Below are positions 22,833 to 33,997 of a stretch of DNA of 64,000 nucleotides, piece after piece. Location: the NCBI GenBank assembly GCA_014529385.2, contig CM043952.1, positions 70,869,299 to 70,933,298 on the forward strand, in the 5' to 3' direction. How positions within the stretch are numbered: position 1 is the stretch's first letter; each line of letters begins with the position of its first letter. The notes beneath the pieces are model-generated. The model was not told the DNA's origin, did not search any database, and worked only from the letters and a program-made list of their open reading frames with translations. The position numbers were made by a program, and so were the translations under genes. Source of the stretch: Adiantum capillus-veneris (taxonomy: Eukaryota; Streptophyta; Polypodiopsida; Polypodiales; Pteridaceae).

Positions 22833-23487
22833 TGGCTCCAAAGAGAATGAGACCAACAGGAGTGCTTGAGGGAGTAGAGGTAGATACCAAGGGAGTACTA
22901 GTTGGGGCTAAGGAGAAGCTGACTTTGGCAAAACGAGTCTAAACTGCTATATTTGCTATAAATATAGCCAGGTTTTGAACAAAAAACACCAAAACCAATG
23001 CCAATAAGGACAATAACCAAAAGCAGGGGGTGTAGTCATTGAGGAGATTCTAGAAGAACGTAAGACAAAGAAGTGGGAGCAAAAGAAATCCACATGGAAG
23101 ACAAAAGGCAAAGGGATAGTGGTTGATGAATGGCAGGAACAACGAGAGCTAGTGGCCAAGATCACAAAAAACCTGGCAAAGAAGATGCCAAAATAGTTAG
23201 AATGTTCAGATGCTAGGAGAATTAAGAGAATAGAACCTCAACCTTCAGGGGCTTAGCTAGAGCAGAGAGTCAAGTGACGAGAAATTAGCAAATGTATTGA
23301 ATGAGTCTACATTGCTGCTTTAAAAAATTTGATTGAAGACGTAAGGCAAGTCAAATTCAAACTTGACCAAGGCTGGAGATATTGACTTGGTGTAGGATCA
23401 ATCGGAGAGACAAACACATGATATGCCAGTTACCAGATAGAGGAAGTCAGCTTAGTGCGACTGTAAATAGAGTTAGCTAGATGAAAG
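22833..23487 (+). pseudogene. Gag fragment of element E (left of the element C insertion)
   Basis: A plus-strand frame reads VVIEEILEERKTKKWEQKKS, then GIVVDEWQEQRELVAKITKN and LIEDVRQVKFKLDQGWRY, with several stops. It is charged and Gag-like but without a clear zinc knuckle. It ends at the target duplication GAAAG (23483-23487) and continues, after removing element C, at 44548. The part further left is cut off by the LTR of A. Confidence 0.5.
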
Positions 23488-24283
23488 TATTGGATGCATC
23501 CAACGTCAGCAGCCATTTTCACCTTCTCATGGATATTATTTTTCCATTTTCTATGTATATATTCATGGGCTCGCATTGAGTTCCAAGTTGTATCTATTTA
23601 TTCACTTCATGTACTTTGGGCGGCCGGCCATAACTTTTAAAACCCTAGGCATATAAGTGAATGTAGCTCATATGAAAAGGGGAGATTTCATTTTGAGAGA
23701 AACCTAGAGTAGAGAAGAAGAAGAAGAAGGAGGCTATGGAGGTGGAAGCATGGAGCTGCATGTACTCTCTTCACGGACCAATTGTATGCATGCAGCAATG
23801 AAAATGAGTCCTTTTGCCTTTCTCTTGCTTTTCATTAAGTTGTGTATTAGTGTCTTCATGGTGTAGATTAAGAACTAATCACTCTTTAATTCTTGATTGC
23901 CTATTGTATGTTTGATTCTAATAGTGTGTGCATAATTAGATTAGTGTGTAGATTAAGGATTGTGCATGCATTGCTCTAATCATAACTCCATGAGCTTAGG
24001 TGAGCTTGTGGTTAGGATGTGACCACGAGGATTAGTAGAGAATGCAACGATTAGCAATCTTGATTAGCATAAGGGTTAGCATGTGTCCATACACTAATCC
24101 CCTTTATTAGTTCTCTCTTCTTCCTATTTTAAATAATCTCATGTGATTTCCCCACTCAATTCTATCTCATTTCTCTCACACAATCACCCACGTGTCATGT
24201 TTCCATGTCCTAGCCGGGTTGCTATCATCCTTGGATTGATAATTTTGTCGATTATTTGGAGCTATGCTACAAGGGAGTTAACA
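23488..24283 (+). repeat. 5' LTR of element C
   Basis: It starts TATTGGATGCATCC (the 3' copy has TGTTGG, so the terminal G is mutated) and ends GGGAGTTAACA. It contains a GAAGAA-rich stretch and ATATAAGTGAATG, possibly promoter related. Confidence 0.9.
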
Positions 24284-24285
24284 TT

Positions 24286-24305
24286 TGGCGCCGTTTTCGG
24301 GGACA
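24286..24305 (+). other. Primer-binding site of element C
   Basis: TGGCGCCGTTTTCGGGGACA lies two bases after the 5' LTR end. It is close to the tRNA-Asp-type site commonly reported for Athila-like elements. Confidence 0.75.
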
Positions 24306-26253
24306 GTAGCCTAAGCTAGAGGAGAATTTTGAGTATAATCGAGTGTTTAGGAGTAGATTTAGGTAGAAAACCCCCAATTTTTCATTAATTGATCACTAAT
24401 TTTTAACTAATCTGTTACTAATTCAAGTGCTTTACATGTGTGTATGCCTAATTAGAGATTGAGTCATCACTCTTTTGATGTGAAATTGTAAAAATTTTGA
24501 CTAAAATTGAGTGATATTTTAGTGTGTAATTAGGAATTTTTTCTAATTAGACTCTCTAGTTACTCTCTAATCACATGTGCTTCTTGTGCTACACATAGCT
24601 AAATCATTGATTAAAGTTGTGATTATTATTCTTATGTGTTTAATTTCATTGAAAATGATGCTACACTTGAGATTTTGTGCTCAATTGATTGTAGGTGAAA
24701 TGCCGTTAAGCGGTTGCTAGTACACACACATATGTGTAGGTGTCAATTGGAGTTGGAAATCGATGCGTTGCTCATGAAATTGTGAGTGCACTAACACACT
24801 CAATTGCTGATTTGATTTGCAAGTTTGATTACACAAAAAATTAGTATAAATTTATGCAATTAGTATGTCGATGTGTAGACAAAGTGCACACTTCTGAGTG
24901 TTAATTATGGCTTAATTGGTGCCAATTAGAATTGTCAAAGGCAATAACTTGTTTGATTATGTGATGAAAATGATGGTTCAGATTTTTTGATTGCTAAAAT
25001 TGCATCGTTATGCCGTCAAAATTGCGGTTAAAATTGTGTGTGTGCACTAATTACCGGATTTATGCTTAATTTTGCTAGTTTTTGCACACATAATTGAACT
25101 AGTACTTGGTTGCAAATTGATGTGTAACTGATTGCATTACAAAGTCCAAAGCAAAATAATCAAGCGTATGTTCAAAAATTCTCCTAATCGCATCATTAAG
25201 TTTGCTAATTTTTGGATCAAAATTGGGCAAAAAAGAGGCAAAAAATGTCAATTTTTGCATCGATTTGTTTGTCAAATGCATTGGAAATTGATTGGGATGT
25301 AATCTTGATGTTCCAAGTTCTAGAAATCAAGTAGAACGACCTGTATATTTTTCAAAAAGAATTTGTCTAATTTGTGGTAATTATTTTATTAATTTTTTGT
25401 ATTTTTAGCTTTTTTGTGATAATTTAGTGCTTAAAATTATTCAATTTTTATCAAAAATTGATGTAATTGTAAAAATCTGATATGAACAATCGATCCAAAA
25501 CAAAATTCTTGAAACAATGAACTCTCGCTAAGTTTTTGGTTGTTTTTAGCATTTTTCGGATAATTTAACCTTCTTGGGCAAATTTTTTTAAACTTTGTTG
25601 CATTTGTGTATATTTTCATCCGCCCCGCTTCCGTGAACACCAGCCCGCTCAACCTTGCATGTATCCACGTTTGCACTTACCTTGTCCCGCACTCGTTGCC
25701 CCCGTGCACACACTCCCTAACTAGTCTCCACTCCTTGACCTCGTGTGACCCAACCCTTGCAAACACACACACACACACAAAACAAAAGCAAAACAAACAA
25801 AAGAAAAAAAGACAAGAAAGTCAACACACAAAGAAACAAATACACAAAGTCACAAACATAGACACACACATACACAAACACACACACACACACACACACA
25901 CACGTTTTCTCTCTCGCATACACACAAGAGAAAAAAAAAAGTTTTTTTTTTTAATTCGAAAGCTCAAAAAACAAAAATTTTTGTTTTTTTTTTTTTTTTG
26001 CTTTTCTTTGTCTTGTTTCTCTTCATTGCATTGCACATGCATCAAACATCCGCACACACCTCGTTCATACGCGTTTAAGCACGAATAGACACATTTAGAG
26101 CCCCGAAAGTCAAATTTTATCCGAAATTGTTCGATTTTGTCGATTTGAGCCGTTTTTAGCATATTCAAGCCACATCACACACATAGACCTTTTCTGACGT
26201 GGATTTTGATTTTGGGTCTACGATTTTCCAGATTACACGCTTTAGAGCTGTTT
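24306..26253 (+). other. 5' leader of element C, AT-rich, no gene seen
   Basis: Nearly 2 kb with stops in all frames, AT-rich, containing CA runs (25757-25779, 25881-25903) and long A and T runs (25928-25999). It ends at the CACGC duplication where D inserted, and continues at 39786. Confidence 0.6.
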
Positions 26254-26258
26254 CACGC

Positions 26259-26854
26259 TGTTAACCCTCGTGGCTCACGGACACCCTATCGCCTACGACG
26301 GACACCGTAACCGTATTATTTATTTACGTAGAGTCAAGCACCGGGCTTGTCGGTCCAATAGGGAAAGGTAGAGTGATCGCCGATGAGAGGCGCACTCTAA
26401 CACGAACATGCTAGGGTTAGTTGGCTAAGCATGGGCGCCCAAGTGTGAATGGGGTGAGCTCACATAAAAGCCAATTAAACCTAAAATTGAGTCATTGATC
26501 TCTCATTGTGCAATAGAAGCTGCTCTTGCTCCATCTCCACCTTCTCCTTCACCATCTCCTTGTGTGTGTGCGCGTGTGTGTGTGTGTGAGAGAGAGAGAG
26601 AGTGTGTGAGAGTGTGTGTGCGATCGAGCGTTGCGGCGGCACGACGGCGGCGAGGCGGTTGAGCGCGGCGTAGCGGCGTCTCCCTCTTCTTCGCAGCGAG
26701 GAATCCTCTACGACAGGAGCATAAGGCGGTGAGTGACACACCATTCCCTCTTTGAGCTTACTAGTTAAACTAGTTGTGTGCTTGGAGCCGTCTGCGGCTC
26801 GTACACGGTGTATCGGCAAGTCCCTTGCTTCGACAGTGCGGCAAGGAGCGCACA
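26259..26854 (+). repeat. 5' LTR of element D
   Basis: It starts TGTTAACCCTCGTGG and ends GGAGCGCACA. A GT/GA microsatellite lies at about 26563-26620. ACATAAAAGCC (near 26463) is the only TATA-like site I see. Confidence 0.93.
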
Positions 26855-26858
26855 TTTT

Positions 26859-26878
26859 TGGTGCTGCTGCCGGGGAAT
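26859..26878 (+). other. Primer-binding site of element D
   Basis: TGGTGCTGCTGCCGGGGAAT lies four bases after the LTR. It is a variant of the TGGCGCCGTTGCCGGGGA type. Confidence 0.75.
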
Positions 26879-27333
26879 AGCCCTGCACTAAGCCCAAGAG
26901 GCACTTTGTGCTTCTTGTATGAGTGGTTTGCAGTAGGAAAGAAGAGGGAGAGGAAGGTGTATTTTTTCTTCAAGTTGTTAATTCTGTTTTTCTGTTGCGC
27001 ACAGTTTGCATTTTCTGTTTTTCTGTTGCGTACATTTATTATTAGTTAGACAGTTAGCAAAATTCTGTTTTTCTGTTTGCACACAGTTAGTATTAGTCAC
27101 ACAGTTAGCATTTCTTGCGTTTTTTTGCATTTTCTGTGTTTTCACTGCACAGTTCTGTCAAGTTTCAATCTCTGCATTTTCTGTGTTTTCTGTGTTTTCT
27201 GGTTTGTGCACAGTTAGTTAATTAAGCAGGTTAGTAATTAGGTGAACCACCGATTAGCAGGTCAGTAGGTAGGTGGGACAGTAAATAGTTAGGTGAGGTC
27301 AACGCGCACCAAAACGCGTACCAAATAATATCT

Positions 27334-27336
<3 letters not shown>

Positions 27337-27387
<51 letters not shown>
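27337..27387. repeat. (AT)n microsatellite
   Basis: Pure AT run of about 50 bp in the D leader. Confidence 0.95.
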
Positions 27388-27390
<3 letters not shown>

Positions 27391-27514
27391 TTTTCAAAAA
27401 AAAAACCGAAAAATAAAAACGTGAGCGAGGGGGAGGTTAGATTTTCGAAAATAAAAAACGTGAGTTATAAAAACGGACGGGTTGGTTTGTATAAAAGTTA
27501 GATCGGGATCACTT

Positions 27515-27563
27515 CCCCAAGCCCAAGCCCAAGCCCAAGCCCAAGCCCAAGCCCAGGCCCAGG
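27515..27563. repeat. (CCCAAG)n hexamer array
   Basis: About eight copies of CCCAAG, the last two being CCCAGG. Confidence 0.95.
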
Positions 27564-27946
27564 CCTTAGTCCTCAGTCTTATGATATATACTAGACTCAC
27601 TCTTATATATACCCTACCTCTTCAAGAGGGAATGAGAGCATGTGGGACGGGTCCTCCACTCTCCTCCCTTCTCTTCCCACTTGCACCTTTAGACTTGCTA
27701 TTTGGAGCCTAGTTCCACAGCTAGGAAAAGACTGTGTCGGGATTTTCTGGAGCAAAATAGAACCAAACGGTGGGCTGTAAAGCACAGCGCGTCCCTCCTA
27801 GCGATACGCTCGTTTCGAGCTATCACACGGCCCATTCCACAACACGCTCTAAAAAATCTAGCAAAAAAACAAACAAAAAACACGCTAAAAACTAGTCACA
27901 AGGCCTCCTAGAGCACCTTTTTGACACCTTAGGGTATCAAAAGCAC

Positions 27947-30286
27947 ATGCACTTACGCTCTGGGCGGGTGCTAGAACACGAGCATATTGAGGGTGCCTCT
28001 GTTCATACGGACACCCATTACCCATCCACGATAGGCTCTAGACCCTCAGCGGGGACACAAGGTAGCACCACCCAAGACCCTAAAATAGCCGCTAGTGATT
28101 CCTCCTCCGACTCTGAAATCATGGAAGCATACCCTACCCAAAACACTGAGAGAGAAGGCCATGCACCTCCCGAAGCTCCACAGCCTAGTACTAGTATGTT
28201 TAGTCGTTTCATGGAAACATTAGGTAGAGCTACTCGCTCGGAACCTGATGCAAATGAAGCACACGAAGGCGGTGGGGAAGTGGACTCTCCTTTCACATCG
28301 CACGTGGACCCCACACCCCCAAAGAGTGTCCATGTGGATATCCTGCCAACTTCTTACCAAGAAGGCCCTGTTGAGCTGCCTCCTTCAGAAGTTCCCTCTA
28401 GAGTACCGTTGGTGACAAGTAAAACCACGGGGAGCAACATTGCTTCTACCTCACAAGAAACCGTTAACACATCGACTCTAGAAGGATTGTTCATTAATGA
28501 TCATTGGACATACGACCTCCACACTGAGGTGTTGATGGATCTACACTCTGGCCACGCCTACCATGTAGGATGGATAGAGATTGTACAATCCACCTCTAGT
28601 GCCACGAGCATCGAAGATCAACAGAAAATGATCTGTAATGTTATCCATGGCATTATTCAATCGGAAAGGCAAAACCGAGGGGTAAATATACTCTCAACTG
28701 GCCCCATGAGATTTCTGGATACGAGCAAGGCTCAACAGCCTACTCTATCACAAATGGAGACTCCTCTAATGAGCCCCATGGACCCATCTTACGTCATTTC
28801 ACCTTGGGTCTCTATGCAATCTGAGCCTCCGAGCGACAACTTTAGCTTCCCTAACTTGGCTCAACCCTCTATTAAGGAAAACACAGTGCTCACTCCAGGG
28901 ATAAGCCTGACAGAGAATGTACCGATGACATCTACGGTTAGCGCAGTGCCACTACCTAGTGTCGTAGTACCTAATATGGGGCCTCGATTGTATGTGCCTC
29001 TAGCCCCTTATGCACACATGGCCCCCACACCTCCAATTGTACCACTTGTTTATGCTCCTCGAGTGCCGCTCCCTAGCCCTTATCCGAGTGGACCTATGCC
29101 CGGTTATGTTCCATATCCTGCATCATCCACACATATGCCAAGACCGGTACCCGTCCCTCTCCCACATATGATTCCAAGAGTACCTCCACTAGCCCTGCCT
29201 CCTCACATAGGTGACTTGGAAGCGTTTGCTCAAACCATAGGTCGATCTATCGCGGAAAATATGCGTCATGCATCTGATAGAGAGCCTAGAAGTAAGGCAG
29301 TACAAATTGGCAAACTCACGCAAAAATTCAATGGGGACGAAGATGCTAGAAAACACATTGAAGTGTTTGAACAAGTATGTGATTCCTTAGGGGAACGCAA
29401 CGAACTACATAAGTGCAATGCCTTAAGCTTGACATTAAGTGGGAAGACTGGAGATTGGTATAGAACCCTAAGGGTGGACGAGAAAACAATCTACCCTACC
29501 CTTCGAAGGTTGTTTCTAAAGGAGTACATACGAGAAGGTGTGCTTTGGGGTGTAGCATCTCAGCTACAGAAGGCCGAACGTAAGGAAGGAGAGTCAGTAA
29601 GGGACTTCATTAGTCGTCTAAAGCACTTAAACTCTCGCTGCCCTGTAAATGAGCGCTTCAACAATAACCAACTGCTTGATCGATTCATTCGAGGGTTGAG
29701 GAATGAAGGAATCTATAATGGACTAGTGATTAGAGGTATCACAACCTGGGAAGATGTCACTGCCAATGCAATCCAATTAGAGGACAACTTGATGATAGAA
29801 GGCATGAGGGTGTCTACTGACACGAGATCCACTAGCTCACAAGCCATTGAGTATGAACCCATGACTGCAAAGTCCATTGCCAATGAGCCAAAGGTATTTG
29901 AGACATTCTTGACAGACCTCACCAAGGCAATCCAAGAGTCTCTTAAGGATAATCGACCCCCTCAAAATAGTCACATGTATCCAAGAAGGGAGCAACAATG
30001 GTGTTCCATTTGCTTAGGTCCACATAGCACTAGTGAGTGCCCTACGTTTAGAGTAAAATTTAATGGAACTTGCAATGCATGTGGTAGGTATGGTCACCAA
30101 GCTAAGGATTGTTTAATGATCAAACGTATGATGGCAAATAGACCACCTGTAGCCTGGACAGATGCACCTCGAGCTCCTGTATTAATGCCTGCTCCACCTG
30201 TTGAGCAACTACCGCAACACATGGTCCCTAGATCTCAAAATGTTGTACAAGCTACACCGCTACCACCTCCTGTGCTAGGACCGTAG
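27947..30286 (+). CDS. gag: Gag protein of element D (779 aa)
   Basis: Starts at ATG 27947 with MHLRSGRVLEHEHIEG. Residues 1-410 are a long low-complexity part rich in Pro, Ser, Thr and Met. Residues about 425-620 are the Gag core: LEAFAQTIGRSIAENM, KFNGDEDARKHIEVFEQVCD, SGKTGDWYRTL, then FIRGLRNEGIYNGLVIRGI. Near the end are two zinc-binding motifs, CSICLGPHSTSEC (C-x2-C-x3-H-x4-C) and the canonical CNACGRYGHQAKDC (C-x2-C-x4-H-x4-C). Gag builds the particle and binds element RNA. It ends at TAG (30284-30286), and the same frame continues into pro-pol, so the stop is either a readthrough signal or a mutation. The ORF is otherwise intact and long for a plant gypsy Gag. Confidence 0.88.
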   Translation: MHLRSGRVLEHEHIEGASVHTDTHYPSTIGSRPSAGTQGSTTQDPKIAASDSSSDSEIMEAYPTQNTEREGHAPPEAPQPSTSMFSRFMETLGRATRSEPDANEAHEGGGEVDSPFTSHVDPTPPKSVHVDILPTSYQEGPVELPPSEVPSRVPLVTSKTTGSNIASTSQETVNTSTLEGLFINDHWTYDLHTEVLMDLHSGHAYHVGWIEIVQSTSSATSIEDQQKMICNVIHGIIQSERQNRGVNILSTGPMRFLDTSKAQQPTLSQMETPLMSPMDPSYVISPWVSMQSEPPSDNFSFPNLAQPSIKENTVLTPGISLTENVPMTSTVSAVPLPSVVVPNMGPRLYVPLAPYAHMAPTPPIVPLVYAPRVPLPSPYPSGPMPGYVPYPASSTHMPRPVPVPLPHMIPRVPPLALPPHIGDLEAFAQTIGRSIAENMRHASDREPRSKAVQIGKLTQKFNGDEDARKHIEVFEQVCDSLGERNELHKCNALSLTLSGKTGDWYRTLRVDEKTIYPTLRRLFLKEYIREGVLWGVASQLQKAERKEGESVRDFISRLKHLNSRCPVNERFNNNQLLDRFIRGLRNEGIYNGLVIRGITTWEDVTANAIQLEDNLMIEGMRVSTDTRSTSSQAIEYEPMTAKSIANEPKVFETFLTDLTKAIQESLKDNRPPQNSHMYPRREQQWCSICLGPHSTSECPTFRVKFNGTCNACGRYGHQAKDCLMIKRMMANRPPVAWTDAPRAPVLMPAPPVEQLPQHMVPRSQNVVQATPLPPPVLGP

Positions 30287-30595
30287 CCCCCGCATCCAAG
30301 AGTCGCCCCTATGAACCAAGTGGGTTGCGAGCCATCTAATGCTTATGCAGATGGCTGTGAGGAGGAAATAGAAACTAGTATTTCCTACGGACTTGATACA
30401 TTGGAAGAGTGTCCTATATACTACATGGAAGATTGTTGGGGGCAAGTCAAACCGGTTTATCAAGCTGCTGCTCTCGCATCCAGAGGTCAAAATATCAACA
30501 CCTAGGCTAGGAGGCCACCTCTTCAATACTACGAGTGTGGTGGACCACATCGGGCAGCGGAGTGCCCTATTAGGCTGCAAAAGAATGCTGCACAG
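30287..30595 (+). pseudogene. Gag-pro linker of element D between two in-frame stops
   Basis: The Gag frame continues without shift through GCEPSNAYADGCEEEIETS, then a TAG at 30503-30505, then RRPPLQYYECGGPHRAAEC. That last piece looks like a third zinc knuckle whose first Cys is now Tyr. Similarity to the knuckle pattern on both sides of the stops says the ancestor read straight through here. Confidence 0.65.
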
Positions 30596-33500
30596 ATGCA
30601 AATGAATCAAGGGAGCACGTCTGCAATGCCAATACTCACATGTAATCGTTGTGGCATAGATCACTTGATTGCCCAATGCCCCTATAACCCAAATGCGCCT
30701 AAAATCACACCCCTAAATTTGGTCGAAATTGCTAGTGTGACATCGCCAATACCACCCGTCGCACCCGCTTATGCGATTACACGGTCCATGCTTCAAGGGC
30801 CAAGCCATATCCTCGAAGAGAGAGATACCGCGTCAGTTATCCAAGCAAAGAAAAAGAAGACACGAAGGAAGAGGTCGCAGAATACGAGAAATTCAAAGCC
30901 AAGTTCCAAAACAAACATAGGAACAGGAGATGACCCTGTGTATATGAATGACCTCGAGGATGATTCAGATTCAATCGAGACAATAGAGACTAGAACCAGT
31001 ACCACAAAGGGAAAGACCGACAAAGAAAACCGTAACATGGAACCAAATGAAAACCGAATAAGAGAAAACCATAAAGAGCCTCTGAAAACACCACAAGTGT
31101 TTCCATATCCAATCCAAGACCCCCAAGATAAACCGCAGGGGCAAAAAGGGAAGAATCGTAAAAAGAAGATTGGGACGTACCCAAACCCAGTAGACGAGAT
31201 TGAGCAGGTGAAACATCTAAGAGGTTTAGTGGAGGAGACTCAAAGGAAACTAGAACCAGAACCCATGCATGTCAAAATTCATGACACAGTGTTTTCCACG
31301 CAAGTTCATCCACCCCACATGAACCATAGACCGTTAGCCATATCTAGTATCATCCAAGAAGGGAGTGAGGACGGGACATCAGAAAGTGAGCATACACCTT
31401 TCTTGTTGGAAAGGATGTTTAACGAAGGAATACCTGATCCCATTGAGGAATATGAGATTACATCCTCACTAGTTCCTAGTCAAGGACCTACACCCTGCAA
31501 AATGCCAATGAATGTTGCCAAACTAGTGGACTTCATGTCTTATGAGGTCCGAACCACGATCATAGCAAAGCTGTATGGAGATCCTGAGTTATTCCTTGCA
31601 CTTCGAGCATTCCTTAACGGAGAGCTACGAATGGGATTACCACAGTTTGTGCAACCAAATAGGCCTGACTCGATTATAATTGATGAGGAAAATCATGTGC
31701 AAGCACTTGACTTAGATGGACACGAGTCTGTGATCGAGGTACCCATTAACGAATTAGGGCAGTATTTTGAAGGCGGCGAGTCTAATGCGACCCTACCCAT
31801 CACTACCAAGGGATTAACTATAAAGGGAATTCTTGATTGTGGTGCGGGAGTTAGCATCGTTACAAAAGATTGTTGGGAATCCATGGGAAAACCCCGCCTC
31901 AGTGTTACTAACATTGTGGTAAAGATGGCAAATGGTACCATAGCAAAACCTATGGGGATGCTCAAGGATCTTAAGATCAAAGTTCTAGGACACAAGGTAC
32001 GACATACGTTCATTGTAATGGATTTCTTTAAACACCTTATGTCATATGAAATGATTTTAGGACGACCATTCATGAGGGAAGCACAAATGGTTCATGATTG
32101 GTCTAAAAATCATGTCTATTTGCAATTCCAAGACTCTGTCCTTAGAGTGGATTTGGTGACTGGTAAGGTAAACCCCTTAGGGAGTAAAACCATTATTGAT
32201 CATCGCTCTGACACCACAGTTCACTCGGCCCCACTACAATATTGTTACACTTGTAAGAAGGATACAGACATTGGCCAAGATTCTCCTTACATGGATGTGT
32301 TACCGGGTATGACGGAATCAGACAACGTAGACTGGGTACACCTAGCTGCAACCATAGATACCTGGGGAAATAGAGGAACCACTTGGGTCATGCCAGAGGG
32401 GGAAGAGGTACCACAAATTGCACCTCTGAACATGATAAGTGCCATACATGCATCTTCTAAGGGCAAGGCAATTGTGGACCAATCTGACAGTGACACCGAT
32501 AGCTCAATAGAAGACTTTGACCAACACGACTTGGACACTGACTCCCAGAGTGAAACAGATTCTGAATCTCATGAATTAGAGAGTGGAGCAAGTTCAGAGT
32601 CAAAAAATTCGGAAGGACCGAGCACATCAACCGATGATAGCTCCCCCGAGAGTGAAGAGGACACCAACGAGGACTCCTTTAGTGAGCCAGATCTAAATGC
32701 AAATCAAAAGCAGGTCTCAAATAAGAAAAAGAAAAACCTTAAGAGGCGTCGATATCGAGCCAATGTACGTGCTAGGATAAAAAAGAAGAGATCCTCAGCA
32801 GAATGGCTCAGTTATATAGGAGCGTGTGATGCTCATCGAAAATTGGTAGACAATTGGGGTGAATATCTCCAAAATGTTATGTGGTGTAGACCACGACCCC
32901 ATGACATAGTCCAATTAGAGATCATAGACAAGCCAAAGTTGAGCCGCACTGCAAGGAGGCATCAAAACCAAGAGTTAGCTCGACAACACAAGAAAGCAGA
33001 AATGGAAGCACAAACCAAAGCACAACCAGAATCCACAGACTTGCATCCTGCACCAGAACATTTCAAATCTTACACCACAGGGGAAGCAAAGGTTGTGTAC
33101 ACAAAAGCCCAAAGAATACCTATCGATGGGAATAATGGAATCTATGATGGTCCGGAAATCGTTAAAGAAATAGAATTAGCTGACCCCGGTGAAGAATCAA
33201 AACCTGTTTTTATTGCCCAAGACCTCACAGAAGTTGAAGAGGCGGTCCTCAAAGAGCTTCTCAAGGAATTCAAGGACGTATTCGCTTGGACATACCATGA
33301 TATGAAAGGTGTTCCACCTTCTGTGGTCCAACATACAATCCCTATGATTAGCACTGCGAAGCCCGTACAACAAAGACCCTACCTGATGAATCCTAAGTAC
33401 GCAAAGATCATTCAAGAAGAACTAGAAAAGCTTATCAAATGTGGGTTCATATATCCTATTGAACACTCTGAATGGGTGTCTCCAATAGTTATCGTGCCAA

Positions 33501-33688
33501 AAAAGAATGGGAAACTCAGGGTGTGCGTGGACCTCAAAAAAGTTAATGCAGCTACTAGAAGAGACCATTACCCCCTACCATATTCCGAACATGTACTCAA
33601 AAGAGTTGCAGGCAAGGAAGCTTATAGCTTTCTAGATGGGTACTCAGGCTACAACCAAATCACGATAGCGCTAGAGGACCAAGCTTAA
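30596..33688 (+). pseudogene. pol: Protease and start of RT of element D (1030 codons)
   Basis: Same frame as Gag. Residues 16-28 are another zinc motif (CNRCGIDHLIAQC). Residues about 60-380 are a charged linker. The aspartic protease lies at about 400-510: ILDCGAGVSIVTKDCWESMG with catalytic Asp414 (Asp-Cys-Gly), and MILGRPFMREA as the second conserved motif. Residues 650-770 are an acidic Ser/Asp stretch followed by a basic KKKKNLKRRRYRANVRARIK segment. RT starts near 895 with DVFAWTYHDMKG, then KCGFIYPIEHSEWVSP, PKKNGKLRVCVDLKKVNAAT and FLDGYSGYNQI. A TAA at 33686-33688 stops it inside RT; the frame then continues. Confidence 0.88.
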
Positions 33689-33997
33689 ACTGCCTTCATC
33701 ACAGAATTTGGCGTGTTTTCATTTCGTGTGATGGCTTTTGGCTTAACAAATGCCCCTGTTACATTCCAACGATTAATAAACACTGCTTTTAAAGAATATT
33801 TGAGAGAGTTTTGTGAAGCTTTCTTAGACGACCTTTGTGTTTACTCTTCTTGGAAAGAACATCTATCATGTTTGCGGAAGGTGTTTGAAAAGTGTAGGTT
33901 ATATCGTATCTCATTGAACCTTGGGTCAAGCATGGAGTTATTTTAGGGGCATATAGTATCCAAGAATGGTATCTCAACCGATGAGAGCAAAATTAAA
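33689..33997 (+). pseudogene. pol: Reverse transcriptase catalytic part of element D
   Basis: Continues in frame after the TAA: TAFITEFGVFSFRVMAFGLT, FQRLINTAFKEYLREF, and the catalytic block AFLDDLCVYSSWKEHL (FLDD in place of YxDD, usual for Ty3/gypsy). TAG at 33944-33946 interrupts just before the GHIVSKNGIS block. The two active-site Asp are kept. Confidence 0.88.

Larger units (their letters stand above)
26879..27946 (+). other. 5' leader of element D
   Basis: Non-coding. It holds a degenerate repeat of TTCTGTTTTTCTGTTGC-type units with CACAGTTAG (26980-27230), an AT microsatellite (27337-27387), a hexamer array (CCCAAG)n (27515-27563) and a TATATATA site near 27603. The long open frames here come from the hexamer repeat and are not genes. 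Confidence 0.6.

Noticed and set aside
27394-27712. ORFs with AW or QA repeats
   Set aside because: Produced by the CCCAAG hexamer array.
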